Below are positions 36,073 through 46,337 of a stretch of DNA of 64,000 bases, piece after piece (position 1 is the first letter of the stretch; each line of letters opens with the position of its first letter). The position numbers were made by a program, and so were the translations under genes. The notes beneath the pieces were generated by a model. That model was not told the origin of the DNA, did not search any database, and saw only the letters and a program-made list of their open reading frames with translations. This DNA is from Methylophilus sp. DW102 (GTDB lineage Bacteria; Pseudomonadota; Gammaproteobacteria; Burkholderiales; Methylophilaceae). Where the stretch lies: assembly GCF_037076555.1 (NCBI RefSeq), contig NZ_AP029023.1:2356001-2420000 (forward strand). The letters run 5' to 3'.

Positions 36073-37305
36073 CTATTTTGCGAATGGCAGGACTTTCAAG
36101 CCTTGATCACTGGTATTCACGGCCAGCGACACCTGGCCTTGCAAATTGAGCCATTGCGGGTAATCCAGCTTGGTTGTGCTATGCAGCATGACACTGGGCG
36201 CGCCCCAGGTACGGCCACCATCCACAGAGACCATGGCCACAATATCAAAACCGCTGCCATCCCGCTCTTGCCAGGCCAGCCAGACTTTATCGGCCACGCT
36301 CAACAAGGCCGGATGACTGGCATTGCGTTTGAGGTCACCAATCCGTTTCGGCGGTGAGCTCACCCAGGCTTGGCCATCCATGCGCGCCAGCCGCAAGCCG
36401 GGCTTGTCCCCTGCCCCATCAAAATAGGCCAGGTGATAGCCAAAGCCTTCACCAACCGCAATCGCAGCACCATGATGCGGACAACCATCCAGTTTCCAGT
36501 GACCATAACTGGCACGCACCAGCACCGGTTTGCCGGTGCCACCAATTTCGGCCATGGCATGGTCGCGCTCACTGCCCTCAAAGACATGCCGCCACAAGAC
36601 CGCCACCGTGCCATCCGGCTTGCTGGTCATGGCAATCCGGCAACACTCGCAGCTGCTGTCCGCCAATTTTTGTTCTGGAGCAAAACTTTTGCCTTGATCG
36701 CTTGAAACCGCGTAGTAAATGGCCGCACCGTCGTACGGTTTGCCCGCAGCCTTGGCGGCCAGCAAATCGCGTTTATCCACCCAGGCCACGGTGATGATGC
36801 CATTGGCGACCACGTGCAAACTGTCAAAACGGTGGGTGATTTCATCGCGGTGCTGGTGCACGATATAAGGGGCCTCAAAGCTTTTGCCGCCATCGGTAGA
36901 GCGTGCAAACCAGATATAGCCGGCATAAGGCTTTTTCAGCGATTCGGTCCAGGTGACATACAGATGGCCATTGAGGCCAACCGCAATCTTGGGCCTGGCT
37001 TCGCCATCGGCGGCCACTTTCATCGGCAACGGATTGACCACGGTTTCCCGACCAAGGGGTTTGCCCGTGGCATCCAGCAAAGACACCCAGACCTGACCCT
37101 GCCTGGCCTGAGCCAGCCAGATGCGGCCGGCACCCTCGGGCGTGACACTGACGGCCAGGGCGTTGGGCGCCTGCTCGGCATGGCCCTCATGACCTTCGTG
37201 CGCTTGCGCACAATCCACCCAGCTTGTCATCAGGACAAACAGCCCTAAAACCACGCTTAACCCATGCCTGAGCAGATTGATTTTATGTATAAAATTGACG
37301 TTCAT
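36073..37305 (-). CDS. Exported BNR/sialidase-like beta-propeller protein
   Basis: A 410-residue exported protein from ATG 37305. Signal peptide (LSVVLGLFVLMTSWVDCAQA), then HEGHEGHAEQ, then BNR/Asp-box repeats (STDGGKSF, SSDQGKSF, SVDGGRTW) that make a sialidase-type beta-propeller. A CECC motif (SSCECCRIAM) in the middle is a possible metal site. The catalytic residues of true sialidases are not evident. Such proteins often occur by copper or methanol-related genes in methylotrophs, but nothing here proves it. It is divergent from the c-di-GMP gene at 37401. Confidence 0.75.
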   Translation of the reverse strand: MNVNFIHKINLLRHGLSVVLGLFVLMTSWVDCAQAHEGHEGHAEQAPNALAVSVTPEGAGRIWLAQARQGQVWVSLLDATGKPLGRETVVNPLPMKVAADGEARPKIAVGLNGHLYVTWTESLKKPYAGYIWFARSTDGGKSFEAPYIVHQHRDEITHRFDSLHVVANGIITVAWVDKRDLLAAKAAGKPYDGAAIYYAVSSDQGKSFAPEQKLADSSCECCRIAMTSKPDGTVAVLWRHVFEGSERDHAMAEIGGTGKPVLVRASYGHWKLDGCPHHGAAIAVGEGFGYHLAYFDGAGDKPGLRLARMDGQAWVSSPPKRIGDLKRNASHPALLSVADKVWLAWQERDGSGFDIVAMVSVDGGRTWGAPSVMLHSTTKLDYPQWLNLQGQVSLAVNTSDQGLKVLPFAK

Positions 37306-37400
37306 TAACACAAGTGAAACTCGCTAAAGTTTAGCGCCAACTGCGCCGTTAACCCACTTAATCGTCCCAGATAGACGCCTGGAATCAAGCAGACTGAATT

Positions 37401-40340
37401 ATGTTACCCACCGTTTTTGATCATCATAGCACAGCATGGTTGCAGCCATTTGCCGTCACCATGCCCGATATGGCTATGCTGGCCATCAATCGCCGTGCAG
37501 TGAGCCTGGCGGCAAACGAACAGGCATTGTCTCTGCTCGCCCCCGTGGGTGAGGAATTACCCAAAGAGTCACGTCAGGTGCTCATCGAAGCCATGCGCGA
37601 AGGCAAAACCGAGCTAAACATCACGCTTACCCTCAAAGGCCTCAAGCGCGATTTCAAATGCAGACTATTCTATCCGCAACACACCCGTCGCGCCGTCGGC
37701 CTCATGCTGGAGGAGGAAGAAAAGACCTTGACCGACCAGTTGCTGCATATGCAATCCATCGTGCATTCACTGATCGAAATGAGCCCGGACCTGATTTGCA
37801 TCAAGGATAGCGACAACCGCTGGATGATGGCCAACGAGCAAATGCTCAACACCTTTCAGATCGATAGTTTCGACTTCGAGTTTTTGAATAACCGTCAAAT
37901 TGCGCAAACCCTGCACCCGGTATTCCGCAACAGTTTTGAACATCACGAAAAATCAGACCAACAAGTCTGGCAAACGCGCCAGCCCTACCACAATGAAGAG
38001 TTGGTGCATTTGCCACAAGGCGGTCATAAAACGCTAGAGGTGCATAAAGTCGCCTACTACGACCGCGAAGACCTTCCAAGCCACCTGATCACGGTCGCCC
38101 GCGATGTGAGCGAGCAAAAGTTTATTCAAACCCAACTCAACAACCGCAGTGCCGTGCTGGATACCCTGATCTCATGCGACTGGATGCTGCACTCGACTGA
38201 ACGCTGGCAAACGGTGGCAGAAAACGTACTGCAACAATGCTGCCTGTCCTTCAGATTCAGTCGCGCCACCCTGCTGCAGCATGAGAATATCCATACGCGC
38301 AACAAGACAGAAATGCGCTCCAAGGCCCTGTTTCATTGGGCCATGAACGGCTTTCATGCCACGTATGAGCACTGGGAAAAAGTGTCTTTCCTCACGCCAG
38401 AACTACAACGCTGGCATGCCCTGCTGGCGCAGGGCCAGCCGGTCATGTGTGATGCCCTGAGCCTGCCAGAGGCCGAGCGCGCCCTGCTCAAGTCGCACGA
38501 CACGGTCAACCTGGTCATTGTGCCGCTGATGCTGGACGATGACTGGTGGGGCTCCATGGTCATTGAACGCTGTTTTGATGCAGAGCCGACCAGTTCACAA
38601 GAACTGGGCTCACTGATGGCCATCGGCCGCACCTTGAGCGTGGCCATCAACCGCGAACAAACCGGCAAACATCTCAAGCTGGCAAAAATCGCCTTTGACA
38701 GCACCACTGAAGGCATCATGATTGTGAACCCGGCCGGGGAGCTGGTGGGGATCAACCAGGGCTACACTTTGATTACCGGCTACGCAGAAGAAGAGGTGCT
38801 GGGCAGCAAACCGCAAATCTTCAAACAGCGTCCGCGCGGCTTGTTTGGTGCGCTCAAACGTCATGGCAAATGGTCAGGCGAAATTGAGAATGTCCGCAAA
38901 AACGGTGAGAGCTACACCGAGTGGATGACCATCACGGCGGTGCGTAACCACGCCAATGCCATCACCAACTATGTGGGCGTGTTTGCGGATATTTCGGAAA
39001 TGAAACGTTCGCAACGCCAGTTGAACTCTCTGGTCAATCACGATCCACTGACCGGCCTGCCTAACCGCCGTCTGATTAATCACCTGTTCGCGCATGCGAT
39101 TCAGCGCTCCGGCCGCAATGAGCAGCAAGCGGCCATTCTGTTTATCGACCTCGACCGCTTTAAAAATATCAACGACAGCCTGGGGCATTATGCAGGCGAC
39201 CAGTTATTGTTGAGCGTAACCGAACGTCTGCGTCAGGCCGTCCGTGAGTCTGACATCGTTGGCCGCCTTGGTGGTGACGAATTCATCATCATGCTGGAAA
39301 ATCTGCGCAGCAAGGCCGATGCGTCACAAAAAGCGCATGATATTCTGGAAGCCCTGCGAGTTGAATTCAATATTGATCACCACCAGATTTTTGTCAGTGG
39401 CAGCATTGGTATCTCGATGTACCCGCAGGATGGGCAGGATGTCGAGAGCCTGATCAAAGCCGCCGACCTCGCCATGTATCAGGTCAAAAACAACGGTAAA
39501 AACCATGTCGCGTTTTACGACGCTGCACTGAGCCGCGACGCCGTTGAGCACTTCCAGCTGGAAACCGAGTTGCGGCAGGCGCTCAATAAAAACCAGCTGA
39601 ATATGTTCTATCAGGCCCAGATTGACCTCAAGACAGGCATGATTATTGGCGCGGAAGCGCTCATCCGCTGGATGCATCCGACTCAGGGCATTATCTCGCC
39701 AGCCAAATTCATCCCGCTGGCAGAAGAAACCGGCCTGATTCTGAGCATAGGGGAATGGGCCCTCGCTCAGTCGGTCCGGCAAGCGCATGCCTGGCATCAA
39801 CAGCATCCGGAATTCAAGAAAATTGCGATTAATGTCTCTGCTGTGCAGATCATGAAAAGCAAGTTTGCCGACACGGTCTACGGCATCCTGATGGAAAGCG
39901 AATGTGACCCATCCATCATTGAGCTTGAAATCACCGAAAGCACCTTGATGCAGCATACGCAACATGTGGTCGACACCTTCAATCAACTCAAGCTGTTGGG
40001 AATCAGCATTGCGATTGATGATTTTGGCACCGGCTACTCTTCACTCTCACACTTGAAACGGTTGCCGCTGGACCAGATCAAGATAGACCGCAGCTTTGTC
40101 AAAGACCTGCCAAACGACAAGGACGATGCTGCGATTACCAGTGCGATTTACGCCATGGCGACCCAGCTGGGATTTACTGTAGTGGCTGAGGGCGTAGAGA
40201 CAGAAGAGCAGGAAAAATTTTTACAGCGACTGGGGTGCCAGACAGCCCAAGGCTATCTGTACGCCTATCCGGTCAATGCGGACGATTTTGTAAAACTGTT
40301 AACATTAAACAATCAAAGAAAAATAAAACGCCATGCATAA
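37401..40340 (+). CDS. PAS-GAF-PAS-GGDEF-EAL c-di-GMP enzyme
   Basis: A 979-residue cytosolic protein. PAS about 110-230 (MSPDLICIKDSDNRWM), a GAF-like region about 255-410, second PAS about 430-540 (ITGYAEEEVLG), GGDEF about 545-710 with intact RLGGDEF near 621 and an RxxD inhibitory site (RESD) five residues before it, EAL about 720-975 with GAEALIRW, NVSAV, ELEITES, DDFGTGYSS, KIDRSF and EGVETEE. All catalytic residues for both activities are present. It overlaps the HD-GYP gene by eight bases. Confidence 0.94.
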   Translation: MLPTVFDHHSTAWLQPFAVTMPDMAMLAINRRAVSLAANEQALSLLAPVGEELPKESRQVLIEAMREGKTELNITLTLKGLKRDFKCRLFYPQHTRRAVGLMLEEEEKTLTDQLLHMQSIVHSLIEMSPDLICIKDSDNRWMMANEQMLNTFQIDSFDFEFLNNRQIAQTLHPVFRNSFEHHEKSDQQVWQTRQPYHNEELVHLPQGGHKTLEVHKVAYYDREDLPSHLITVARDVSEQKFIQTQLNNRSAVLDTLISCDWMLHSTERWQTVAENVLQQCCLSFRFSRATLLQHENIHTRNKTEMRSKALFHWAMNGFHATYEHWEKVSFLTPELQRWHALLAQGQPVMCDALSLPEAERALLKSHDTVNLVIVPLMLDDDWWGSMVIERCFDAEPTSSQELGSLMAIGRTLSVAINREQTGKHLKLAKIAFDSTTEGIMIVNPAGELVGINQGYTLITGYAEEEVLGSKPQIFKQRPRGLFGALKRHGKWSGEIENVRKNGESYTEWMTITAVRNHANAITNYVGVFADISEMKRSQRQLNSLVNHDPLTGLPNRRLINHLFAHAIQRSGRNEQQAAILFIDLDRFKNINDSLGHYAGDQLLLSVTERLRQAVRESDIVGRLGGDEFIIMLENLRSKADASQKAHDILEALRVEFNIDHHQIFVSGSIGISMYPQDGQDVESLIKAADLAMYQVKNNGKNHVAFYDAALSRDAVEHFQLETELRQALNKNQLNMFYQAQIDLKTGMIIGAEALIRWMHPTQGIISPAKFIPLAEETGLILSIGEWALAQSVRQAHAWHQQHPEFKKIAINVSAVQIMKSKFADTVYGILMESECDPSIIELEITESTLMQHTQHVVDTFNQLKLLGISIAIDDFGTGYSSLSHLKRLPLDQIKIDRSFVKDLPNDKDDAAITSAIYAMATQLGFTVVAEGVETEEQEKFLQRLGCQTAQGYLYAYPVNADDFVKLLTLNNQRKIKRHA

Positions 40341-41610
40341 TCAAGCCTCCGACACTTATTACATTAGCCCAGACCAACTGCAAGTGGGGTTATATATCCA
40401 CCTTGATCTCGGTTGGATGGATCATCCATTCTCGGTCAGCAACTTCAAGATCACTGAAGATGCGCAAATTGACACGATCAAATCGCTGGGACTCAAGCAG
40501 CTTCGCTATGACCCGCGACGAAGCACCAGTCACCCGCTGAAAAAAAATGCCAATGTCGTGGAGTTTCTGGTGAAAAAAGCGTTGTTCCCGGAGCCGGAAC
40601 CCGCCAAAGAAACAACGCCGCTCAATGCTGCTCAGCAAAAACGACAGGTGCTCAAGCAAGTCATCAACGAGAGTGAGCAAAAGTTTATGCGCACCAGTGC
40701 CGAGGTCAAAAACATTCAGAAGCTCTCAACCGAGCATCCTGACCAGGCCTATGGACTGGCTCAGACCCTGGTACAAGACCTGGTCAGCAGCACACTGACT
40801 GAAGGTGATATTGCGATCCACGCCATGAGCGGACACCGTGTCGGCGATCAGCATTACCAGCATGAGCTGAATACCCTGGTGGCCAGCCTGATCCTGGCCA
40901 AGAACCTGAATATCAGCGATGAGGATGCGGTGATACTGGGCATGGCGGCCATTTTGCATGATATTGGCAAGCGGCAAATTAGTGACAAAATCCTGTTGAA
41001 AAAGGACCCCCTTAACCTGCGCGAAGTTGCGATTTATCAAACCCACGTCGCCTTAGGCCTGAATATGCTCAAAGAGGTGGCCGTACCCAAAAAAATCATG
41101 ACCCTGATTGCCCAGCATCATGAATTTGCAGATGGCAGCGGTTACCCGCAAGGCCTGCGTGCAGAACAGATTGACCCGTTGGCGCATATCCTGATCATCG
41201 CCAATGTGTATGACAACCTATGCAACCCTTCTAACCCGGCGTTGGCAAAAACGCCCTACGAAGCGCTCAGCATGATGTTTGCGCAGCAACGTCACCAGTT
41301 TGACCAGACCATTTTGCGCCGCTTTATCAAATGCCTGGGCATTTATCCGCCAGGCAGTGTGGTGCGCCTTTCAGATCAGCAACTGGCAACGGTGATCTCC
41401 ACCAACCCGCAGCAACCCTTAAGGCCTTTCGTCCAGATCCTCAACGATGATCCTGAGGAAGAAGGTGAAACTTTTGACCTCAGGGAAGCGCTGGACATCA
41501 ACATCATCCAGTGTCTGAAACCAGAGCAGCTGCCCGATATCCTGCAAAAACGTATGCGGCTCAAACAGCGCACCAGCTACTTTCTGGATAAGGTGTACGC
41601 GACCGTTTGA
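40333..41610 (+). CDS. HD-GYP domain phosphodiesterase with DUF3391
   Basis: A 425-residue protein. N-terminal DUF3391 (residues 1-130, QLQVGLYIHLDLGWMDHPF), then the HD-GYP domain with HDIGKRQISDKIL near 209 and HHEFADGSGYPQGL. The HD pair and the GSGYP variant of GYP are intact, so it should hydrolyse c-di-GMP to pGpG or GMP. Its start codon overlaps the stop of the GGDEF-EAL gene (ATGCATAA), so the two are translationally coupled. A stem after it (41624-41651) ends the operon. Confidence 0.92.
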   Translation: MHNQASDTYYISPDQLQVGLYIHLDLGWMDHPFSVSNFKITEDAQIDTIKSLGLKQLRYDPRRSTSHPLKKNANVVEFLVKKALFPEPEPAKETTPLNAAQQKRQVLKQVINESEQKFMRTSAEVKNIQKLSTEHPDQAYGLAQTLVQDLVSSTLTEGDIAIHAMSGHRVGDQHYQHELNTLVASLILAKNLNISDEDAVILGMAAILHDIGKRQISDKILLKKDPLNLREVAIYQTHVALGLNMLKEVAVPKKIMTLIAQHHEFADGSGYPQGLRAEQIDPLAHILIIANVYDNLCNPSNPALAKTPYEALSMMFAQQRHQFDQTILRRFIKCLGIYPPGSVVRLSDQQLATVISTNPQQPLRPFVQILNDDPEEEGETFDLREALDINIIQCLKPEQLPDILQKRMRLKQRTSYFLDKVYATV

Positions 41611-41623
41611 CCCGGTTGAAAGA

Positions 41624-41651
41624 TGACCCGCGGTAAAAATGGCGCGGGTCA
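41624..41651. terminator. Hairpin between convergent genes
   Basis: TGACCCGCG and CGCGGGTCA are perfect nine-base arms. The right arm overlaps the stop of the minus-strand TonB receptor. There is no clear T-run, so it may work as a shared, weak terminator. Confidence 0.5.
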
Positions 41652-44000
41652 ATAATCAAACTTGACTTGTACATACCCCGTGCGTTGCGGGTAGGGGTGG
41701 CGGACATAGGCCTGATCGTTGTTCAGATTATCGATCCCCACACTGGCGGTCCAGCGCTTGCTCATGTGATAGTTGGCCTTCACATCCACGAAAAAGAACT
41801 TGCTCGCAGCGATGTAGGTGTCATCATTGACATCGCTGTTATCCAGCAAGTTGTATTGACGGCCGCTATACCGGGCACTCACACTGTAGGTAATCTGACT
41901 GCCCTGATGATAGGTCGTCACCAGCTTGAACATTTCGCGTGGAATCCGCGGGGCCTTATTGCCCTCAATACTTCGGTCCACCCGGTTACGGAGTATTTCT
42001 GCATCGGTAAACGTGGCACTGCCCAAAATATCCAGGCCATGAATCCAGACATCCTGCCATTCTGTGGACAACTCTATCCCCCGGGTCCTGACGTGGTCCA
42101 GATTCTGGATAAAGGAACAGCCACCCGCCCCGGCTGTACACACCCCTGTGCCATAGGGAATCGCGCGGCCATTGGCAATGGTCTGTGAGATCAAGGCATC
42201 ATATTTTTCTTCGTTAAACACGCTGGCGCGAATCAGGCCGTTAGCAAACCGCCTTTCGGCGGTGATTTCAGCTGATAGCACCTCCTCCGGTTTGAGATTC
42301 GGGTTGTTCTGGACAATCTGGCTGCTCTGCGTAACCTGTTGATAGAGCTCACTCACCGTCGGAAAACGGAATGCCTGTCCAAATGAAGCACGGAATCCCC
42401 ATTCTGGCATGGGTTCAAAACTCAATGAAACCTTGGGCGAAAACCGATTAGCCTCTGCCGTCGCATAATTGGCCGTAGACAACACGCCGCCAGTCACGGC
42501 CTGGTTACGGCCATCCATAGCCTGCCAGCGCTCTGCACGTCCGCCCAACGTGAGCGACCATTGCGGGTGCAATTGCCATTTATCCTGAATAAACAATGCT
42601 TGCGTACGCGTGCTGCCACGTGAGCTGCTATTCAAGGTGCCTTTGTTTCCCACTTGCCAGTCTGCCGTATCAAAGGTGGTGCTGCCAAGATCGTACTCAT
42701 CAATATGGTAGCCCACATCCACAACATGCCGCCCCCAGCCAGCCTCTGCCGGCCTGAAGGTTGCACGCGCATCAAAGGTGGTCCAGCCCGTGCCTGACAT
42801 GTCTGTCACGCGCCCGGCACGATTGATGTAGGGATTCCCCGCAGCAAGTGTCGTTGTCGAGGTAGCAATATTTGACTGGCTATTTTTGTCCTGCTGGTAG
42901 TCATAGTCTGAAAAAGTCAGTTGCCAGTCAAAAAAGCCTTTGCTGTCCGACTTGAGGTCAATGGCCTGCATGACATGCGTCGCGTCGGCTTTTGACGGAT
43001 TAAATCCGCTCAAATCATAGCGCAGGCCATTGAGCTGTACGCGGTTGTTATACACCGTGTTTCCATTAGCGTCCTTGAGATACGACGCCACATCCGTATG
43101 ACTGTTCAAATGCCATAACCCCAGGGTATAGGTGGCTTTCACGGTATCCGTTACATCGTATGCGGCCTTGAACCGCAGATTCGTTTGCTCCGGCCGCTCC
43201 ATGCTCACTGCCCCAAACACATTACGCGGCAAATTTCTATCGTTTTTGTCGACAGAGGCACCGGTAACGGCGACCCCGCCCGATGTGCGGCTCCCAGCAC
43301 TCAAATCGCGGACGACAAAATCCATGGGCTGGCCTTCATTATTCAGATAATCAGCGCTGAGCAGCAGGCTCAGGTCATTCCATTTGTCACCAAGGGAAGC
43401 AGAAAGGTGCTGGCCTTCAAGATTGAGTTTTGAATGGTATAAATCAAAATTTTGGCGGAAATACTGCACATTGGTATGCGCCTCCAGCTTGGTCGGCATC
43501 CTGGTTTTTACACTGACCACACCGCCAAACGAGTTACCGGCGAACATGGCAGAAAAAGGTCCATACATCATGCTAATCTGCTCAATCTCATCCGGACTAA
43601 TCATGCCCCAGCGTGGCGGGAAGGCAAACGAGTTTCCCAGCAAATTGGAGAGTAATACGCCATCTGCGTACAGCATGGTTTGCGCACTTGAAAGTGTCCC
43701 CACGGTTCGCCCGGCAATAATGCCGTTTCTATCGCCAATATAGCGCTCCCGGATTTGCAAACTGGGCAAAAACTTCATCGCCTGCGCGGCCGTGGTGGCA
43801 TTCACACTCTCCTGAATCTGTTTTTTGTTAAAGCTTTCTACGGTGGCCGGATAATCGACAATCCGGCTATCCACCGTACCCGATACCTCGACATCATCCA
43901 GCTCAACCTGATTATGATCGGCATACACTGGCATGGATGCCAACCCCAACACTAGGTTGGCACCCCAGTATAGGCTGCCTGGTAAACGAAACTGCTTCAT
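41649..44000 (-). CDS. TonB-dependent outer-membrane receptor
   Basis: A 783-residue receptor from ATG 44000 (GAAGAAG before it). Signal peptide (LVLGLASMPVYA), TonB box (VELDDVEVSG), plug domain (PATVESFNKKQIQES and GNSFGGVVSVKT), 22-strand barrel ending VKFDY, with the aromatic last residue that outer-membrane insertion needs. It has a Cys pair (GVCTAGAGGCSF) in a probable loop. The start is chosen over an ATG 18 bases upstream. Ligand unknown, but the block suggests a metal or siderophore-like compound. Confidence 0.9.
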   Translation of the reverse strand: MKQFRLPGSLYWGANLVLGLASMPVYADHNQVELDDVEVSGTVDSRIVDYPATVESFNKKQIQESVNATTAAQAMKFLPSLQIRERYIGDRNGIIAGRTVGTLSSAQTMLYADGVLLSNLLGNSFAFPPRWGMISPDEIEQISMMYGPFSAMFAGNSFGGVVSVKTRMPTKLEAHTNVQYFRQNFDLYHSKLNLEGQHLSASLGDKWNDLSLLLSADYLNNEGQPMDFVVRDLSAGSRTSGGVAVTGASVDKNDRNLPRNVFGAVSMERPEQTNLRFKAAYDVTDTVKATYTLGLWHLNSHTDVASYLKDANGNTVYNNRVQLNGLRYDLSGFNPSKADATHVMQAIDLKSDSKGFFDWQLTFSDYDYQQDKNSQSNIATSTTTLAAGNPYINRAGRVTDMSGTGWTTFDARATFRPAEAGWGRHVVDVGYHIDEYDLGSTTFDTADWQVGNKGTLNSSSRGSTRTQALFIQDKWQLHPQWSLTLGGRAERWQAMDGRNQAVTGGVLSTANYATAEANRFSPKVSLSFEPMPEWGFRASFGQAFRFPTVSELYQQVTQSSQIVQNNPNLKPEEVLSAEITAERRFANGLIRASVFNEEKYDALISQTIANGRAIPYGTGVCTAGAGGCSFIQNLDHVRTRGIELSTEWQDVWIHGLDILGSATFTDAEILRNRVDRSIEGNKAPRIPREMFKLVTTYHQGSQITYSVSARYSGRQYNLLDNSDVNDDTYIAASKFFFVDVKANYHMSKRWTASVGIDNLNNDQAYVRHPYPQRTGYVQVKFDY

Positions 44001-44030
44001 GACTTCTTCCCTGTGCATTTAAGTAGATGG

Positions 44031-46292
44031 TTAATAAAATAGATTAAAAGCCACATTGACCGACCGCCCCATGCCGGGCAAGTTGATGCCCCATGGAATT
44101 GTGCCGAGGCTCATGGGGTCTCCTTGACCAAGATAGGCCCCGCCTAGTGGCGAGTAATAAAGCTTATTCAGGGCATTTTCCACGGCGAAATCCACCCTGA
44201 AATGTTTACGACTGTAACTGGTACGCAGATTGAGCAAGCCATACCCATCGGTCTGCGTTTCATTGCGGACCGCTGACACATGCGTCTTTCCACTCACAAG
44301 CTGTAGCTCTGCGGTCGACAACCAGCCGCCGACGGCATGCTCTAGCGAGAATCGTCCATTGAGGGGCATGATGTGATACAGATCATTGCCGCTGGTGGTG
44401 TTTTCACCTCGGGTATAACTGATCAGGGATTTTGCCCTGAACTCCCCCCAAGACTTCTGCTCAGGATTCAGGACACGATAGGCGGAGAAATCAAGACCAT
44501 GCAGCCTGGCGCTTTGATTGGCATACTGCAAAATAACGTAGGCATCATTGTTGGTCCGATTGGCTGGCGAACACCTGCCGCTGTTGCAGCGTTTAGCATC
44601 GACATAATCACTGATGTAGGTCAGGTAGGCATTTATTTTGGCTGCCCACACAGACTGTGCTTCATCATGCCAATCCATTGCGAGATTCAGGGTGTGCGCG
44701 ACTTCAGGTTGCAAATTGACGTCGCCAACATAACCATTGCCGTCGCCGACAAAATTGTTCATGAGCGCAGCCATCGAGAAGGTCGCCCAGGGATAGCGCT
44801 CATACAGGTTAGGCGATCTGGACTTTCGGGCCAAGCCAAGTTCGTAAGTGGCCTGCTGGGTTGGCATATAACGGGCTAGTGCGGTCCAGTCCCAATTATG
44901 GTCCCGACGATCATGACTCAGCGCATTGAAGCTTCTAACATCATTTCGGTAGGAAGCTGTATTACTGTAGCCCTGTACATCTGACGCATCCGTACTCACA
45001 ATATCCGAGCGCAAGCCCAGAGAGGTCTGCCATGCAGTTCCCCAGTGTGAGTCCATTTCAGCAAACAGGCCAATACGATCGCGGCGCCCGTTACGGATAT
45101 TTTGAAAATCATTACAGCACATAGAGCCGACTGCCGACCCAACCGGTGGCCACCAGTCATCCAGACGATAGGAAACGAACTCACTCCCGAGTTTGAAAAT
45201 ATGGTCCGTCAAAAACGGGATGCTTAACTTTAACCCACCACCAACGGTTGTCGCTTTGGATAACATGGGCATCAGTTGATCTGCACGTTCTGCACCAATA
45301 TCCATCGCATGTTTGACCCGTTGACGGTATAGCCTGGCCTGAATATCCCCCCAGTCGAACTCACCGTTGTAGCGAAAGTTGATGTTGGTGTTTTGATTAT
45401 CCGTCATGTCCATGCGTTGATTCGGAAAGCCCTCAAAACCAACGGTCTGCTGGCTGATACCCAGTTGCAGCAAATGCGAGTCCTGTTTGAAGGCGAGATC
45501 AAGCGCTCGGTTAATGGCGCCGGAAATGGCACTGGAGGCAACTACATCGAGATCAGTCGCCTTGATCCAGTCCGCAGAGGGCCAGCGGCTGAGATCCTTG
45601 AAGTCTTTAGCTGCACGATAATTGGAGGCGTCCAATCTGGACTCTGAATACTGGAGATTGAACTGCCTGCTTGCAAAGCCAGCAGCGGCATTCCAGCCAT
45701 GGGCATAGCCATTACTTCTGTAAAAACTCCCTAAATTGCCGGTGACCAGGGGTTGCTCACCCGTGGCAAACACTGGAGAGGCGGCACTGACTTGAATGGT
45801 CCCGCCCAAGCTATCGCCGCCTTCACTCACTGGCACGACCCCGCTGAACACTTTAATCTTGCCCACTCGACTAGGGTGAATATATGAGAGTATGGAATTC
45901 ATGTGATTGGGGCATGCGGAGGATAAATCCATGCCATCCACCTGTGTGCGCAAACGTTCATCGGCTAAGCCATGAATCGCAGGTAATCCAGAAATCGTAC
46001 CTGCCGAATACACACTCAATCCAGGCACATCTTCCAGCATTCTGGTTGTGTCCATTTCCATAGCATGGGATCGGAGGCTTTCAGCCTCCAGCTCTGTCGC
46101 CGACAAGGGAATTGCACGCGGTTTCTTTTCTACCACTTCAATCTCAGGCAAACCGAGTGTCTGATCTGATTTCGGCAGAGATGGCTCTGCGTCCGCGGCC
46201 ACTGCCAGCGGTGAGACGGCATAAAGCGCGATGAATACCAGCGGCCAGTACTGTCGGAATCGCAACGATAGTCTTTGTTCGAATATGTACAT
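44031..46292 (-). CDS. TonB-dependent receptor, OprC-like copper candidate
   Basis: A 753-residue receptor. Signal region (LVFIALYAVSPLAVAAD), TonB box (LGLPEIEVVE), plug with GLPAIHGLADERL and barrel ending NVAFNLFY. The plug holds SSACPNHMNSILSY: Cys127 and Met131 make a CxxxM pair, which is the type of copper-binding site reported for OprC of Pseudomonas. Other Cys lie in loops (GSMCCNDF, RCNSGRC). Copper uptake is therefore the leading hypothesis. It is the upstream gene of the pair; 30 bases separate it from the next receptor. Confidence 0.88.
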   Translation of the reverse strand: MYIFEQRLSLRFRQYWPLVFIALYAVSPLAVAADAEPSLPKSDQTLGLPEIEVVEKKPRAIPLSATELEAESLRSHAMEMDTTRMLEDVPGLSVYSAGTISGLPAIHGLADERLRTQVDGMDLSSACPNHMNSILSYIHPSRVGKIKVFSGVVPVSEGGDSLGGTIQVSAASPVFATGEQPLVTGNLGSFYRSNGYAHGWNAAAGFASRQFNLQYSESRLDASNYRAAKDFKDLSRWPSADWIKATDLDVVASSAISGAINRALDLAFKQDSHLLQLGISQQTVGFEGFPNQRMDMTDNQNTNINFRYNGEFDWGDIQARLYRQRVKHAMDIGAERADQLMPMLSKATTVGGGLKLSIPFLTDHIFKLGSEFVSYRLDDWWPPVGSAVGSMCCNDFQNIRNGRRDRIGLFAEMDSHWGTAWQTSLGLRSDIVSTDASDVQGYSNTASYRNDVRSFNALSHDRRDHNWDWTALARYMPTQQATYELGLARKSRSPNLYERYPWATFSMAALMNNFVGDGNGYVGDVNLQPEVAHTLNLAMDWHDEAQSVWAAKINAYLTYISDYVDAKRCNSGRCSPANRTNNDAYVILQYANQSARLHGLDFSAYRVLNPEQKSWGEFRAKSLISYTRGENTTSGNDLYHIMPLNGRFSLEHAVGGWLSTAELQLVSGKTHVSAVRNETQTDGYGLLNLRTSYSRKHFRVDFAVENALNKLYYSPLGGAYLGQGDPMSLGTIPWGINLPGMGRSVNVAFNLFY

Positions 46293-46337
46293 ATATGTCT
46301 TTAAGCGTGGCGAGCACGCCTGCTCGCCACATGTTGC

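Noticed and set aside
36073..37305. True sialidase
   Set aside because: Asp boxes are present but the Arg triad and Tyr/Glu of sialidases are not evident.
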